A stretch of 64,000 nucleotides of DNA from Nocardia crassostreae (GTDB lineage Bacteria; Actinomycetota; Actinomycetes; Mycobacteriales; Mycobacteriaceae), in NCBI RefSeq assembly GCF_001613405.1, contig NZ_BDCH01000017.1:124001-188000 (forward strand). The letters run 5' to 3'. The first letter of the stretch is position 1. Every line of letters starts with the position of its first letter. The notes below the pieces were generated by a model. The model was given only the letters and a program-made list of their open reading frames with translations. It was not told the origin of the DNA and did not search any database. Shown one piece after another: positions 17,181-26,422 of the stretch. The position numbers and the translations under genes are program-made.

Positions 17181-18389
17181 TCACGGCTGCTCCGGCAGCG
17201 GGAAACTCGCGTGGACGACGAAGCCGCCGCTGGGCAGCGCTCCGGAATGCAGTGCGCCACCGGCGAGTTCGACGCGTTCACGCATTCCGACCAGCCCGAA
17301 TCCGGAGCCCTGCGCGGCCAATGCGCCCGGCTCCCCCGGGCCATTGCGCACATCCACCTCGAGGCTGTCGCCGCGGACGGTGACGGCGACCCGGGCCTCG
17401 GCTCCCGCCGCGTGTTTGGTCGCATTGGTGAGCGCTTCCTGCACCACGCGATATGCGGCACGACCGACCACGCCGGGCACCGCGGGCAGTCGCGCCGGTA
17501 TCGACACATCCACCCGCTGCCCGGCGGCCACCGCACTGTCCACGAGTTCCGTGATGGCGGACAAGGTGGGGGCGGGTCGCAGTGGCGCACGATCATCCGC
17601 GCGATCGGGCAATGCCCCAGCGGATTTCACCGGCGTCGGGGGCGGCGGTCCCGCCGGGGCGTCGGTTTGCCGGAGTACGCCGAGGAGTTCGCGCATTTCG
17701 GTGAGGGCTTGGACGCCGGTTTCGCGGATGGTGTTCGCCATCTCGGCGGGTTTGCCGTCCGCGGAGACCTCGAGGGCGCCCGCGAGGACGGTGATCTGCG
17801 AGATGCGGTGGGCCACGATGTCGTGCATTTCGCGGGCTATGCGCAGGCGTTCGGCTTCGACGGCGGCGGCGGCGAGCAGGTCGCGTTCGCGTTCGGCCTG
17901 ATCGGCGCGGTCGCGCAGGCTGGCGAGGGTCTGCGCGCGCTGGTTGGTCCACAGGCCGATGAGCGCCGGAACCAGGACCAGCAGCAGGGTGATGGGCCCG
18001 CGATTGATGAGGAGGTCCCGCGTGGACATCGACAGGCCCCACGGAATGGTGGCGGCGACAACGGTAATGGCGGTCGCCACCCAGGTCCGGGTGCGATTGC
18101 CGTAGCGATCGGCCACGCTGAACACGGCGAGCAGCATGGGCCAGGTGGCGCCGACCAGGACTTCCGCGGCCACGGTGACCGCCAGTACCGGCAACGGCCG
18201 GTAGCGCCGGAACAGCAGGGCCGCCCCGGCCGCAATGGCCAGGGGCGGCCCGGCGGCGGCCGGAAGCAGTCCGACCGAGGAGCCCTGTACACCGTCGAAG
18301 GCAATGAAGCCGAAGAGCAGTGCGAGCGCGACGTCGAGGATCAGACGTCGAATTCGCTGCGCTCGGCTCACTCCGGCAACCTTAGTCAT
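17181..18389 (-). CDS. Sensor histidine kinase (HisKA_3 type)
   Basis: A 402-residue membrane kinase. The first ~150 residues contain four to five hydrophobic helices. The dimerisation/phospho-acceptor helix 'REMHDIVAHRISQITVLAG' holds the His. The ATPase part has the N-box 'VQEALTNATKHA' and the G-box 'GSGFGLVGMRERV'. It would autophosphorylate and pass phosphate to the regulator at 16499-17146. The start at ATG 18389 follows the permease stop by 10 bp; ATG 18407, overlapping that stop, is equally possible. The clustering with an ABC-2 exporter suggests sensing of an antibiotic, lipid or peptide at the membrane. Confidence 0.88.
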   Translation of the reverse strand: MTKVAGVSRAQRIRRLILDVALALLFGFIAFDGVQGSSVGLLPAAAGPPLAIAAGAALLFRRYRPLPVLAVTVAAEVLVGATWPMLLAVFSVADRYGNRTRTWVATAITVVAATIPWGLSMSTRDLLINRGPITLLLVLVPALIGLWTNQRAQTLASLRDRADQAERERDLLAAAAVEAERLRIAREMHDIVAHRISQITVLAGALEVSADGKPAEMANTIRETGVQALTEMRELLGVLRQTDAPAGPPPPTPVKSAGALPDRADDRAPLRPAPTLSAITELVDSAVAAGQRVDVSIPARLPAVPGVVGRAAYRVVQEALTNATKHAAGAEARVAVTVRGDSLEVDVRNGPGEPGALAAQGSGFGLVGMRERVELAGGALHSGALPSGGFVVHASFPLPEQP

Positions 18390-18399
18390 TCGAACGTTG

Positions 18400-19101
18400 T
18401 CACACATCACGACGTGCGAGCAGCACGCCACCGATACACAGCAAACCTGCGGCAAGACCCAGTAGCGGGAGCGACATGAGCGCGGCGACACCGGTGTAGG
18501 GGCGCACCAGCATGGCCGCGGAGGTGAACGGCATGAGCTTCGGGCTGACGCCCAGGAGCATGGCCCCGACCTCCACGACGGTGGGCACGCCGATGGCGGC
18601 GACCATGGCGAGGACGGCATTGCGGGTCACCGCCGCGATACCCAGACCGACCAGTGCGGCCAGCACCGTGTACAGCGTCACCGCGCCGAGAGCCTGTGCG
18701 ATACGCCAGATTTCGCTGGGGACGCCGCCGTTCACGGCCTGCATCGCCAGGGTGAGCGAGACCATGGCGACCGCGCCGAATGCGGCCACCGCGGCACTGG
18801 TCAGCGCCTTGGCGGCCAGCACACGGCCGGGGCGGCGCAGGGTGAGCATGGTGGTGGTGATGGTGCGGTAGCGGTATTCGTGACCGAAGGAGTTCACCGC
18901 GATGGCGGTGAAGCACAGGGTCACCAGCACCAGCGGCAGCCCGCCGAAGGCGCCGACGAATTGCTCGCGCGGGGTCATGTCGTCCTTGGTGGTGAAGCCG
19001 AAGGCGATCAGACCTTGCAGGAGCAGTCCGGACAGCAGCAGCACCCAGGTGGAGCGCACCGTCGTCAAGCGGGTGAGTTCGTAGCGAATCGCGTTGTACA
19101 T
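18400..19101 (-). CDS. ABC-2 type exporter permease
   Basis: A 233-residue integral membrane protein with about six helices ('STWVLLLSGLLLQGLIAFGF', 'LPLVLVTLCFTAIAVNSFG', 'ALGAVTLYTVLAALVGLGIAAV', 'LMSLPLLGLAAGLLCIGGVLL'). The 'NSFGHEYRYRTITTTMLTLRRPGRVLAAK' block is the typical coupling loop of ABC-2 exporters. It would form the channel with the ATPase encoded upstream. The start ATG 19101 has AAGGA about 11 bases before it. Substrate unknown; the linked two-component system suggests drug or envelope-stress export. Confidence 0.88.
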   Translation of the reverse strand: MYNAIRYELTRLTTVRSTWVLLLSGLLLQGLIAFGFTTKDDMTPREQFVGAFGGLPLVLVTLCFTAIAVNSFGHEYRYRTITTTMLTLRRPGRVLAAKALTSAAVAAFGAVAMVSLTLAMQAVNGGVPSEIWRIAQALGAVTLYTVLAALVGLGIAAVTRNAVLAMVAAIGVPTVVEVGAMLLGVSPKLMPFTSAAMLVRPYTGVAALMSLPLLGLAAGLLCIGGVLLARRDV

Positions 19102-19129
19102 GAGGGGAATTCCTTCTCGTGCGGGCGGA

Positions 19130-20035
19130 TCAGGCGGCGTGCCCGCGATACCGGGCCGCGCCGTCGGTGGCTCGGAAGTACGCTTCCTCGAGGCTGGTCT
19201 GCCGCTGGGACAGCTCGGTGACGAGCAGTCCCGCCCGCGCGGCGATGGCGGCCACGGCCTCCCGGTCGCCACCGGAGACGACGACCGCGCCATCCGGTTC
19301 GACCTGGACATTGAAACCATTGCGGGACAACGCATCCACCAGATCGCGAGGCCGGTCGGCGCGGACGATGACGCGCGCGGCCGAGTTGCGGGCCACGAAT
19401 TCGCGCACCGATTCCGCCGCGATGAGCCGCCCGCCGCCGAGGACGATGAGCGAATCCGCCAGGTGCGCCATCTCATTGAGCAGATGTGAGGAGACGAAGA
19501 CGGTGCGCCCCTGCTGGGCCAGTCGCCTGAGCAGATCGCGCAGCCAGCGCACGCCTTCGGGATCGAGGCCGTTGGCGGGCTCGTCCAGGATCAGGGTCGC
19601 CGGATCACCGAGCAGGGCGGTGGCCAGGCCCAGGCGCTGCTGCATGCCGAGGCTGAAACCGCCCGCCGCCTTGTCGGCCGCGCTGGTCAGCCCGACGATA
19701 TCGAGGACCTCGTCCACGCGGCGGCGCGGGATGCCCGCCCCGGCGGCGACCATGCGCAGATGCCCGCGCGCGGTGCGCCCGGGGTGCACGGCGCGCGCGT
19801 CGAGCACGACCCCGACCGCGCGCAGCGGGTTCGGCAACTCGGCATAGGTCCGGTCGTCGAACAGGGTCCGCCCGCCGCCGTGGTCCAGGCCGAGCATGAG
19901 CCGCATGGTGGTGGACTTGCCCGCGCCGTTCGGGCCGAGGAAGCCGGTGACCACGCCGGGTCGCACCGTGAAGGACAGATTGTCGACGGCGATCACATCG
20001 CCGTACCGTTTGCTCAAGCCCTGGGCCTGGATCAT
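19130..20035 (-). CDS. ABC transporter ATP-binding protein (DrrA-like)
   Basis: A 301-residue ATPase: Walker A 'FLGPNGAGKSTTMRL', Q-loop region, signature 'FSLGMQQRLGLA', Walker B 'TLILDEPANGLDP' and switch 'VFVSSHLLNEM'. The ~80-residue C-terminal extension is as in DrrA-type exporters. GAGGGG lies 9 bases before ATG 20035. It is the first gene of an ABC exporter plus two-component system operon (ATPase, permease, kinase, regulator), divergent from the DUF418 gene. It powers efflux through the 18400-19101 permease. Confidence 0.9.
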   Translation of the reverse strand: MIQAQGLSKRYGDVIAVDNLSFTVRPGVVTGFLGPNGAGKSTTMRLMLGLDHGGGRTLFDDRTYAELPNPLRAVGVVLDARAVHPGRTARGHLRMVAAGAGIPRRRVDEVLDIVGLTSAADKAAGGFSLGMQQRLGLATALLGDPATLILDEPANGLDPEGVRWLRDLLRRLAQQGRTVFVSSHLLNEMAHLADSLIVLGGGRLIAAESVREFVARNSAARVIVRADRPRDLVDALSRNGFNVQVEPDGAVVVSGGDREAVAAIAARAGLLVTELSQRQTSLEEAYFRATDGAARYRGHAA

Positions 20036-20214
20036 GGTCGATCCCCTCGCAGTCATCGGTGCCGCCGCTGCGGCACTCGTGTCGGGACCGAATCTGCCGG
20101 ATTCGGGCAGATCATCCATCTGCCGACGGCATACCGTCAGCTAACACTTTCGGCTTATGCCCGCTGCGCCATCGGCCGATGTGCTGCCGGATTCGACCCG
20201 GCAGTCTCGAGGCC

Positions 20215-21357
20215 ATGACCAGTCAGCCGACGGCCACAGCCATTACTTCGCGACCGCTCGAACCGACCCGCCACATTCGGTACGCCAACCTGGATGTGCT
20301 GCGGGCGCTGGCGCTGTTCGGCGTCTTCATCGTCAATATCGGTTTTCTCACCTTCACGGTCGACGGTCCGGCCGACACCGCCGTCATGAACGTGGAAAAA
20401 CTGCTGCTGCAAGACAAGTCGCGCACCCTGCTCTCGCTGCTGTTCGGGGCGGGCGCGGCGCTGCTGTGGGCGCGGGGCGCGACCCGGGCACTGCTGTGGC
20501 GGCGCTATGCGGTGCTGTTCGCCGTCTTCGGCGTGGTCAACCTGCTGTTCTTCCCTGCCGACATTCTCACCCACTACGCGGTGATCGGCGCGCTGCTGGT
20601 CCCGGTGTTGCCATGGCTCATGACCGGCTCGCGGGCGCGGCCGCTCTGGGTCGCCGCCGGTTTCGCCGGACTGGAGGTGCTCACCCGCACGATCGCCCCG
20701 CCCGCACTGGAATTCGGCGGCGCGCTGCTCACGGACTCCGGAATGTGAACCGCGCGCACCGTGATCGCCGCGAATCAGCTGTGGACCGGCCTCGTCCTGC
20801 AAGGACCGTGGACCGCCGCCGCCTTCGCCCTGGGCATCTGGCTGGCCCGGCGCATGATCCACACCGGTTCCGCCGCACCGGGTTCCACCTCACAGCGCCG
20901 CTCCCTGCTGCTGATGTGCGGCGGACTGGCCATGGCGGTCCTGGGCCATATCGGCCAGTCGCGCACGGCTTTCACCGGCGACGAAGCGGTCGAAGGCATG
21001 CCGCCGCTGTTCACCGCCGCCTGGCTGGCGGCCGGATTCGGCGGCGCGCTGGCCTATGTCGGCCTGGTATCCCTGCTGCTCGAGCGTGGCGGCGCCGCCG
21101 CCCGCGTGCTCGCCCGCCTCGCCCCGATGGGCCGTCTCACCCTGACCGCCTACCTCACCAGCACCTTCCTGTTCGTCGTCCTCCTGTACGCCGATCCCGT
21201 CGGCGGCCTGCCCCTGGCCGGTGGCCTGGCCCTCATGACCGCGCTCTGGATCGCCTTCGCCGTGCTCGCCCCGCTCTGGTTCCGTTCGCACCGCTACGGC
21301 CCCGCGGAATGGTTGTGGCGCAAGCTCATTGGCGGACGCTTTGATCAGCGCGGTTAG
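20215..21357 (+). pseudogene. DUF418 family membrane protein, interrupted by an in-frame TGA
   Basis: A multi-spanning membrane protein related to YeiB (N-terminal DUF418-associated region plus DUF418). The N-terminus has the characteristic 'NLDVLRALALFGVFIVNI', and 'LLSLLFGAGAALLWAR' follows. The C-terminal half has 'FTAAWLAAGFGGALAYVG', 'LARLAPMGRLTLTAYLTST' and 'PAEWLWRKLIGGRF', which are DUF418 signatures. A TGA at 20746-20748 separates 'LLTDSGM' from 'TARTVIAANQLWTG'. The total length of 380 codons is normal, and there is no frame change, so a single substitution could account for it. The role of the family is unknown; it may translocate or acylate envelope compounds. The divergent ABC operon shares the intergenic region. 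Confidence 0.8.
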
Positions 21358-21445
21358 TCGATCATTAGTCGCCCGTTGGTGCGCGTGCCCAGTGTCGATA
21401 CCGAGCCGTCGAGGCGGCTGATATCGAGCAACGGAGGGGAACGTC

Positions 21446-21838
21446 ATGACCATCAACCGCACCGCACTGAAGGAACGTCTGGCACTGCTCGCCGCAACCA
21501 CCCTGGTGCTCGGCGCGGTGGTGGGCCTCTCGGCCGCCACCGCCGACGCCGCGCCGGGCTACAGCTGCCCCGGCGGCGTCTTCTGCGGCTGGGACGACGC
21601 CAACGGGACCGGCAGCATGATCGTGCAGGTCGATTCGAACTGCGTCCTGCACGACATCGGCAATGGAGGCGTCGGCGACCGCCTGAGCTCCTACTGGAAC
21701 CGCACCGGCCAGGACGTCGGCGTCTACAACTGGACCGGCCAGCAATGGCAGCTGCTCGCCGCCATCCCCGACAATTCCCGCGGCAACTTGCTCGGCGAGG
21801 CGAACAACCGCGCCGACGCTGTGAAGATCTGCGACTGA
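21446..21838 (+). CDS. Peptidase inhibitor family I36 protein
   Basis: A 130-residue secreted protein with a Sec signal peptide (core 'LALLAATTLVLGAVVGLSA', cleavage near 'ADAAPG'). The mature domain 'CPGGVFCGWDDANGTGSM' with paired cysteines, then 'IGNGGVGDRLSSYWNRTG' and a terminal 'AVKICD', matches the I36 (SMI-like) metalloprotease inhibitor family, a beta/gamma-crystallin fold. It probably inhibits extracellular proteases or acts as a secreted structural domain. A GGAGGGG site six bases before the ATG supports the start. Followed closely by the copper-radical oxidase region. Confidence 0.88.
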   Translation: MTINRTALKERLALLAATTLVLGAVVGLSAATADAAPGYSCPGGVFCGWDDANGTGSMIVQVDSNCVLHDIGNGGVGDRLSSYWNRTGQDVGVYNWTGQQWQLLAAIPDNSRGNLLGEANNRADAVKICD

Positions 21839-21847
21839 CGCCGATGA

Positions 21848-22048
21848 ATCCCGGGGAGCCGCGTCCGAATCCGGACGAAAACCGCGGATCCGGAGCGATC
21901 TTCCCCCGAATGGGCGCCAGAAGATCAAGATGGATGTGGGGCAGGGCAATTCGTTCCGGTACCGGGCTGGTTCTCCCGGGACAACCAGGACTGCGGCATC
22001 GCGATCGGGGATATCGACGGGGACGGTGGGATCGATGTCCTCGTCCTG
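21848..22048 (+). other. In-frame upstream extension of the oxidase gene without a start codon
   Basis: Frame 2 is open from 21848 and already encodes part of the first propeller repeat: 'FVPVPGWFSRDNQDCG' then 'GDIDGDGGIDVLVL'. No ATG, GTG or TTG occurs in this frame before 22049. A possible start, ATG 21844 in frame 1 ('MNPGEPRPNPDE'), would need a shift of frame before 21940. The true N-terminus is therefore probably lost to an indel here. Confidence 0.55.
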
Positions 22049-24268
22049 ATGATCGATGATCCGCCGGAACAGAACAGCGGGTTCTACCGGGTCGGGAAGG
22101 ACCTGGCGGCGGATGGGACGGTCCGGGAGTGGGGGCCGTCGCTCACCGTCCCGGACTGGTGGGGCTGGGAGAACCAGGGCGCGGGGGTCGCGCTCGCGGA
22201 TCTGAGCGGGAACGGGCGGCTGGACCTGGTGGTGTTCCTGGTCGACAATCCGGTCGGGCAGAACCAGGGGTACTACCGGGTGGGGCGGGATCTGGCCGCG
22301 GACGGCACGGTCACCGGCGGCTGGACGGCCTGGCTGCCGGTGCCGGACTGGTTCGGATGGGAGAACCAGGGGGCCGATATCTGCCTGACGCGCATCGACG
22401 GCCGGGACACGCTGGTCGTGCTCACCGTGGACAATCCGCCGGGGCAGAACTCGGGGCAGTTCCGGTTGGCCAAGGGGCTCACCGCCGATGGCGCGGTGGC
22501 GGAATGGACGCCGTGGCTGGCGGTTCCGCAGTGGTACGGGTGGGAGAACCAAGGGGCGGGGATCACGGTCGCGGATCTGGACGGTGACGGGCGACCGGAA
22601 CTGATCGTGTTCGGCGTCGACAATCCCGCGGGCGGGAATGCGGGGGTCTACACGATCGGGTGGGGGCTGGACGGGACCGGGCACGCCGTGGACGGGTGGA
22701 GCCGCTGGTCCGTGCTGGCGGACTGGGGTTTTCAGGAGAATCAGGGTGCGGCCGTCGCACTGCGGCCGGGCGGCGGGGGCATGCCGGAACTGGTGGTGTG
22801 CACCATCGATCACCCGGCGGGCGGCAATGCCGGGTATCTGCGAGTGCTCACGCTGGAGACCGATCTGGATCAGGCGCAGGCCGAAGGGCTCTGGCGGGTC
22901 CTGGATTTCGGGACCGAGATCAATCCGGTGCACGCCGCGCTGCTGCACACCGGGGATGTGCTGTTCTTCGCGGGATCCGGCAATGACGTGGACCGCCATC
23001 ACGCGCGCGAATTCCGCACCCGGGTGTGGCATTACCCCAGGCCCGGGCTGGACGCACCGGCCACGCCCATCGACCTGTTCTGCGTCGGGCAGGCCTTCCT
23101 GCCGGACGGGCGGCTGCTCGCGGCGGGCGGCACCGAACGCTACGACCCGTTCTACGGGCTGCCCGACGCGCTGATCTTCGATCCGGCGGATCTGACCTGG
23201 AATGCGGTGCCGGATATGGCCTTCGGGCGCTGGTATCCCACCTTGGTGACCCTGCCGAGCGGTGATGTGGTGGCCGTTTCCGGATTGGGCGCGGACAATT
23301 TCCTCTCCAACACCCCGGAGGTGTTCGACACCGCCACCGAGACCTGGTCGCAGCTGCCGGTGCCGGGGCCCATCCCCATGTACGCCCACCTGTACCTGCT
23401 GGCCGACGGCCGGATCTTCTATGCCGGTGGCCAATACGGCGGCAACAATGGCGTGCGCCCGTCGATCTGGGATCCCGCCACCGGCGCGCTCACGGCGGTG
23501 CCCGGCCTGACCGATCCCGGTTCGCGCAATCAGGCCGCCAGCGTCCTGCTACCACCGGCCCAGGATCAGCGGGTGCTGATTCTGGGCGGCGGCGGCTTCG
23601 ATATGCATTCGCCCGCACCGGCACTGGCGGATACCAAGATCGTGGACCTGTCCGCCGCCGCACCCGCCTACGTGCCCGGCCCGCCGCTGCACCACGCGCG
23701 CATGCATGTGAGCGCCGTGATCCTGCCGGACCGTTCGGTCCTGGCGACCGGCGGCTCCGGTATGGAGGAGATGGCGCATGCCGCGCCGCCGCACGCCGAG
23801 ATCTTCCATCCCGCCATGAACCATTGGATGCACACCGCGCCGCAGCGGATTCCACGGCTCTACCATTCGGTCGCCCTGCTCACCCCGGACGGCAAGGTGA
23901 TCACGGCGGGCTCCAACCCGGTGCGCAAGACCGAGGAACTCCAGATCGAGATGTTCTGGCCGCCCTACCTTTTCCAGGGCCCGCGGCCGGAATTCACCCT
24001 GGCCGCCGATTCCGTGGGCTACGGCGCGACGTTCACCGCGACCGCCACGGCCGCCCTGCGCGAGATCAGCCTGGTCTCCCCGAGCGCGTGCACGCACTCC
24101 TGCGATACCAGCCAGCGCCTGGTCGATATCGAGTTCACTACCGCCAATGGCACGGTCACGCTGACCATGCCGGACAATCCGGCGCTGGCGCCACCGGGCT
24201 GGTATCTGGTCTTCGCCGTCGACACCGCCGGTGTGCCCGCCATCGGCCGGTGGCTGCACCTGACCTGA
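22049..24268 (+). CDS. Galactose/glyoxal oxidase-like copper-radical oxidase with FG-GAP-type repeats
   Basis: A protein of 739 residues. Residues 1-270 are four or more ~65-residue repeats of the pattern 'W-GWENQGAG-VALADL-GDGR-DLVVF-VDNP', an FG-GAP/VCBS-like propeller or lectin module. Residues 290-630 are a kelch propeller, and ~640-739 a DUF1929 cap. Ligands of the copper-radical centre can be matched: Cys in 'DLFCVGQAF', Tyr in 'GRWYPTLV', Tyr-His in 'PRLYHSVALL' and His in 'ACTHSC'. It should oxidise alcohols or aldehydes to aldehydes or acids with release of H2O2 (GlxA/galactose oxidase chemistry). There is no signal peptide from ATG 22049, fitting a damaged 5' end (see 21848-22048). 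Confidence 0.82.
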   Translation: MIDDPPEQNSGFYRVGKDLAADGTVREWGPSLTVPDWWGWENQGAGVALADLSGNGRLDLVVFLVDNPVGQNQGYYRVGRDLAADGTVTGGWTAWLPVPDWFGWENQGADICLTRIDGRDTLVVLTVDNPPGQNSGQFRLAKGLTADGAVAEWTPWLAVPQWYGWENQGAGITVADLDGDGRPELIVFGVDNPAGGNAGVYTIGWGLDGTGHAVDGWSRWSVLADWGFQENQGAAVALRPGGGGMPELVVCTIDHPAGGNAGYLRVLTLETDLDQAQAEGLWRVLDFGTEINPVHAALLHTGDVLFFAGSGNDVDRHHAREFRTRVWHYPRPGLDAPATPIDLFCVGQAFLPDGRLLAAGGTERYDPFYGLPDALIFDPADLTWNAVPDMAFGRWYPTLVTLPSGDVVAVSGLGADNFLSNTPEVFDTATETWSQLPVPGPIPMYAHLYLLADGRIFYAGGQYGGNNGVRPSIWDPATGALTAVPGLTDPGSRNQAASVLLPPAQDQRVLILGGGGFDMHSPAPALADTKIVDLSAAAPAYVPGPPLHHARMHVSAVILPDRSVLATGGSGMEEMAHAAPPHAEIFHPAMNHWMHTAPQRIPRLYHSVALLTPDGKVITAGSNPVRKTEELQIEMFWPPYLFQGPRPEFTLAADSVGYGATFTATATAALREISLVSPSACTHSCDTSQRLVDIEFTTANGTVTLTMPDNPALAPPGWYLVFAVDTAGVPAIGRWLHLT

Positions 24269-24269
24269 C

Positions 24270-25415
24270 TCAGCTGCTGGACGCCCCGGCGAACGGAATC
24301 GACGGGCGAACCGATGGACGGCGAGTGGGGTGCTGCCACAGGCCCTTTCGCTCGAGAATGGGCAGCACGCCCTCGCCGAACCAGTACGCCTCCTCGAGAT
24401 GCGGATAGCCGGAGAGCACGAAGTGGCCGATGCCCGCCCTCGCGTACTCAACGAGACGTTCGGCGACCTCCTCGTGCGAGCCGACCAGCGCCGTACCCGC
24501 ACCGCCGCGCACCAGCCCGACGCCCGCCCACAGATTGGGCGCGATCTCCAGCCGATCGGTGCTGCCGCCGTGCAGTTCCAGCATGCGGCGCTGCCCCTCG
24601 GATTCGCTCTGGTGCAGGCTGGCCTGCACGCGCTCGATATCGGCCGGATCGATGCCCGCCAGCAGCTTGTCCCCCACCGCCCACGCCTCTTCGGAGGTAT
24701 CGCGGGTAATGACGTGAATGCGCAGGCCGTAATCCAGCTTGCGGCCGTTGTCCACGGCCAGCCCGCGAATCCAGTCCAGCTTGCGGCTCACCGCCAGCAC
24801 CGGCTCACCCCAGGTCAGGTAGGTGTCGGCATAGCGCGCCGCGACCGGACCGGCGGGAGCGGAGGAGCCGCCGAAGAACACCGGCGGCACCGGATCGGGA
24901 TGATTGGCGAGCAGCGCGTTCTCGACCCGAATGTGCTCGCCCTCGAAGGTGATCGGCTCCCGCGAGTTCCACAGCGACTTCACCACGTGCAGGAACTCCC
25001 CGGTCCGCGCGTACCGCGTGTCCTTGTCCACGAAGTCGCCGTAGGCCTTCTGTTCGGCCGGTTCGCCGCCGGTGACCACATTGAGCAGCAGCCTTCCCGC
25101 GGAATGCCGCTGGAAGGTCCCGGCCATCTGCGCGGCCAGGAACGAGCTGATCAATCCGGGTCGCAGGGCCACCAGGAATTTCAGTGTCTCGGTGGTGTCG
25201 ACCAGCATGGCCGTGGTCAGCCAGGCGTCCTCGCACCAGGATCCGGTCGGCGTGAGCACGGCCTCGAAGCCATTGGATTCGGCCGCCGCCGCGATCTGGT
25301 TCAGATAGTGCAGCGAGGCCGGGCGATCCCCCGACATGGGTGTGCCGTGCCCGCCGACCACCAGGCCGCGCGAATCACCGGATGTGGGCAGGAACCAATG
25401 GAACGACAGGCTCAT
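24270..25415 (-). CDS. ssuD: FMNH2-dependent alkanesulfonate monooxygenase
   Basis: A 381-residue bacterial-luciferase-like flavin monooxygenase. It opens with 'SLSFHWFLPTSGDSR', typical for SsuD; 'TPTGSWCEDAWLTTAML' and 'LKFLVALRPGLISSFLAAQM' follow, and 'LLNVVTGGEPAEQKAYGD' is the FMN/sulfonate-binding segment. 'RYARTGEFLHVVKSLW' and 'PPVFFGGSSAPA' are also diagnostic. It releases sulfite from aliphatic sulfonates for use as sulfur source, and needs a separate FMN reductase (SsuE), which is not nearby. Last gene of ssuCBAD; AGGAG precedes the ATG. The C-terminal ~25 residues ('HPTRRPSVRPSIPFAGASSS') are an unusual extension. Confidence 0.93.
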   Translation of the reverse strand: MSLSFHWFLPTSGDSRGLVVGGHGTPMSGDRPASLHYLNQIAAAAESNGFEAVLTPTGSWCEDAWLTTAMLVDTTETLKFLVALRPGLISSFLAAQMAGTFQRHSAGRLLLNVVTGGEPAEQKAYGDFVDKDTRYARTGEFLHVVKSLWNSREPITFEGEHIRVENALLANHPDPVPPVFFGGSSAPAGPVAARYADTYLTWGEPVLAVSRKLDWIRGLAVDNGRKLDYGLRIHVITRDTSEEAWAVGDKLLAGIDPADIERVQASLHQSESEGQRRMLELHGGSTDRLEIAPNLWAGVGLVRGGAGTALVGSHEEVAERLVEYARAGIGHFVLSGYPHLEEAYWFGEGVLPILERKGLWQHPTRRPSVRPSIPFAGASSS

Positions 25416-25426
25416 TCGAGGATCTC

Positions 25427-26422
25427 CTAGGCGGTGAAGCGGTCGTTGAAGCGGGTGTCGACGAATTCCGTGATATCGACCTTGCGCGGAATGAGTTCGG
25501 CGGCGGCGAAGGCGTCGGCCACCTCCTGCTCACCGGCGACGGTCCCGGCGTCGAGCGAATGATGGTCGTAGACGGCGCGTTTCACGGCCACCAGGGTGAC
25601 GTCGTAGGGCACGCCGGTAATGGCGGAGGACTTCTCGGCCCACGCCTCCGGATTGGCCTTGATCCAGGTCTGCGCGCGCTGAATGCGCAGGAGCAGATCG
25701 CGAATGGCCGCCGTCGTGGCCTTGTTCTGCAGGGCCTTGGTCCCGGCGACATAGAAGCTGTCGCCGCGCACATAGCCCGCGCCGTTCACCAGCACCCGAT
25801 TGCCCTGCTGTTCGGCCTGGGCCACATAGGGATCCCAGACCGCCCAGGCGTCGACCCGGCCGGTGGACAGCGCCGCCAGCGCATCGGCGGGCTGTAGATA
25901 CTGCGGCTCGATATCACCGAAGCTCAGCCCGTTCTTGGCCAGCACCGACAACAGGTGATAGTGGCCCGAACTGCCCTTGGTGATGGCGATCTTCTTGCCG
26001 CGCAACTCCTTCGGATCCCGGATAGCGGAATTGCCGGGCACCACGACGCCCTGCCCCTCGAAGCCGGTCGTATAGGCGGCCACGATCTTGATCTGTGATC
26101 TGGCCGCCGCCGCGAAGACCGGCGGGGCATTGCCCACGCCGCCGAGATCGACGGATCCGGCATTGATGGCCTCCAGCATCGGCGGCCCGGCAGTGAACTG
26201 CGACCACTCCAGGTTGTACGGCAGGTCCCGGCCCGCACCGGAGACCTCGAGCAGCGCCGAGAGCGCATTCGCCTTCTGATCGCCGATGCGCAGGGTCACC
26301 TGCGACAGATCCACCGAACCGTCCGCGCGCACACCCTTCTCGTTGTCGTCGCCGGAGCCGCAGGCCGCGGTGGCGAGCGCCGCGGTGACGGCCAAGGCGG
26401 CGAACAAGCGTCGGGTGATCAT
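25427..26422 (-). CDS. ssuA: Aliphatic sulfonate ABC transporter substrate-binding lipoprotein
   Basis: A 331-residue binding protein. The N-terminal signal ends in a lipobox ('ALATAACGSGDD'), so it is anchored outside the membrane. The mature part has the SsuA/NrtA fold: 'VTLRIGDQKANALSALLEVSG', 'LEWSQFTAGPPMLEAINAGSVDLGG', 'KKIAITKGSSGHYHLL' and 'GRVDAWAVWDPYVAQ'. It captures sulfonates for the SsuBC transporter. The start overlaps the stop of ssuB by ATGA, showing translational coupling; 11 bp separate it from ssuD. Confidence 0.92.
   Translation of the reverse strand: MITRRLFAALAVTAALATAACGSGDDNEKGVRADGSVDLSQVTLRIGDQKANALSALLEVSGAGRDLPYNLEWSQFTAGPPMLEAINAGSVDLGGVGNAPPVFAAAARSQIKIVAAYTTGFEGQGVVVPGNSAIRDPKELRGKKIAITKGSSGHYHLLSVLAKNGLSFGDIEPQYLQPADALAALSTGRVDAWAVWDPYVAQAEQQGNRVLVNGAGYVRGDSFYVAGTKALQNKATTAAIRDLLLRIQRAQTWIKANPEAWAEKSSAITGVPYDVTLVAVKRAVYDHHSLDAGTVAGEQEVADAFAAAELIPRKVDITEFVDTRFNDRFTA

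Noticed and set aside
3855..20748. The TGA codons in phoD and DUF418 as selenocysteine codons
   Set aside because: No SECIS-like hairpin follows and the families have no selenoprotein members; the phoD site looks like a former Trp codon.
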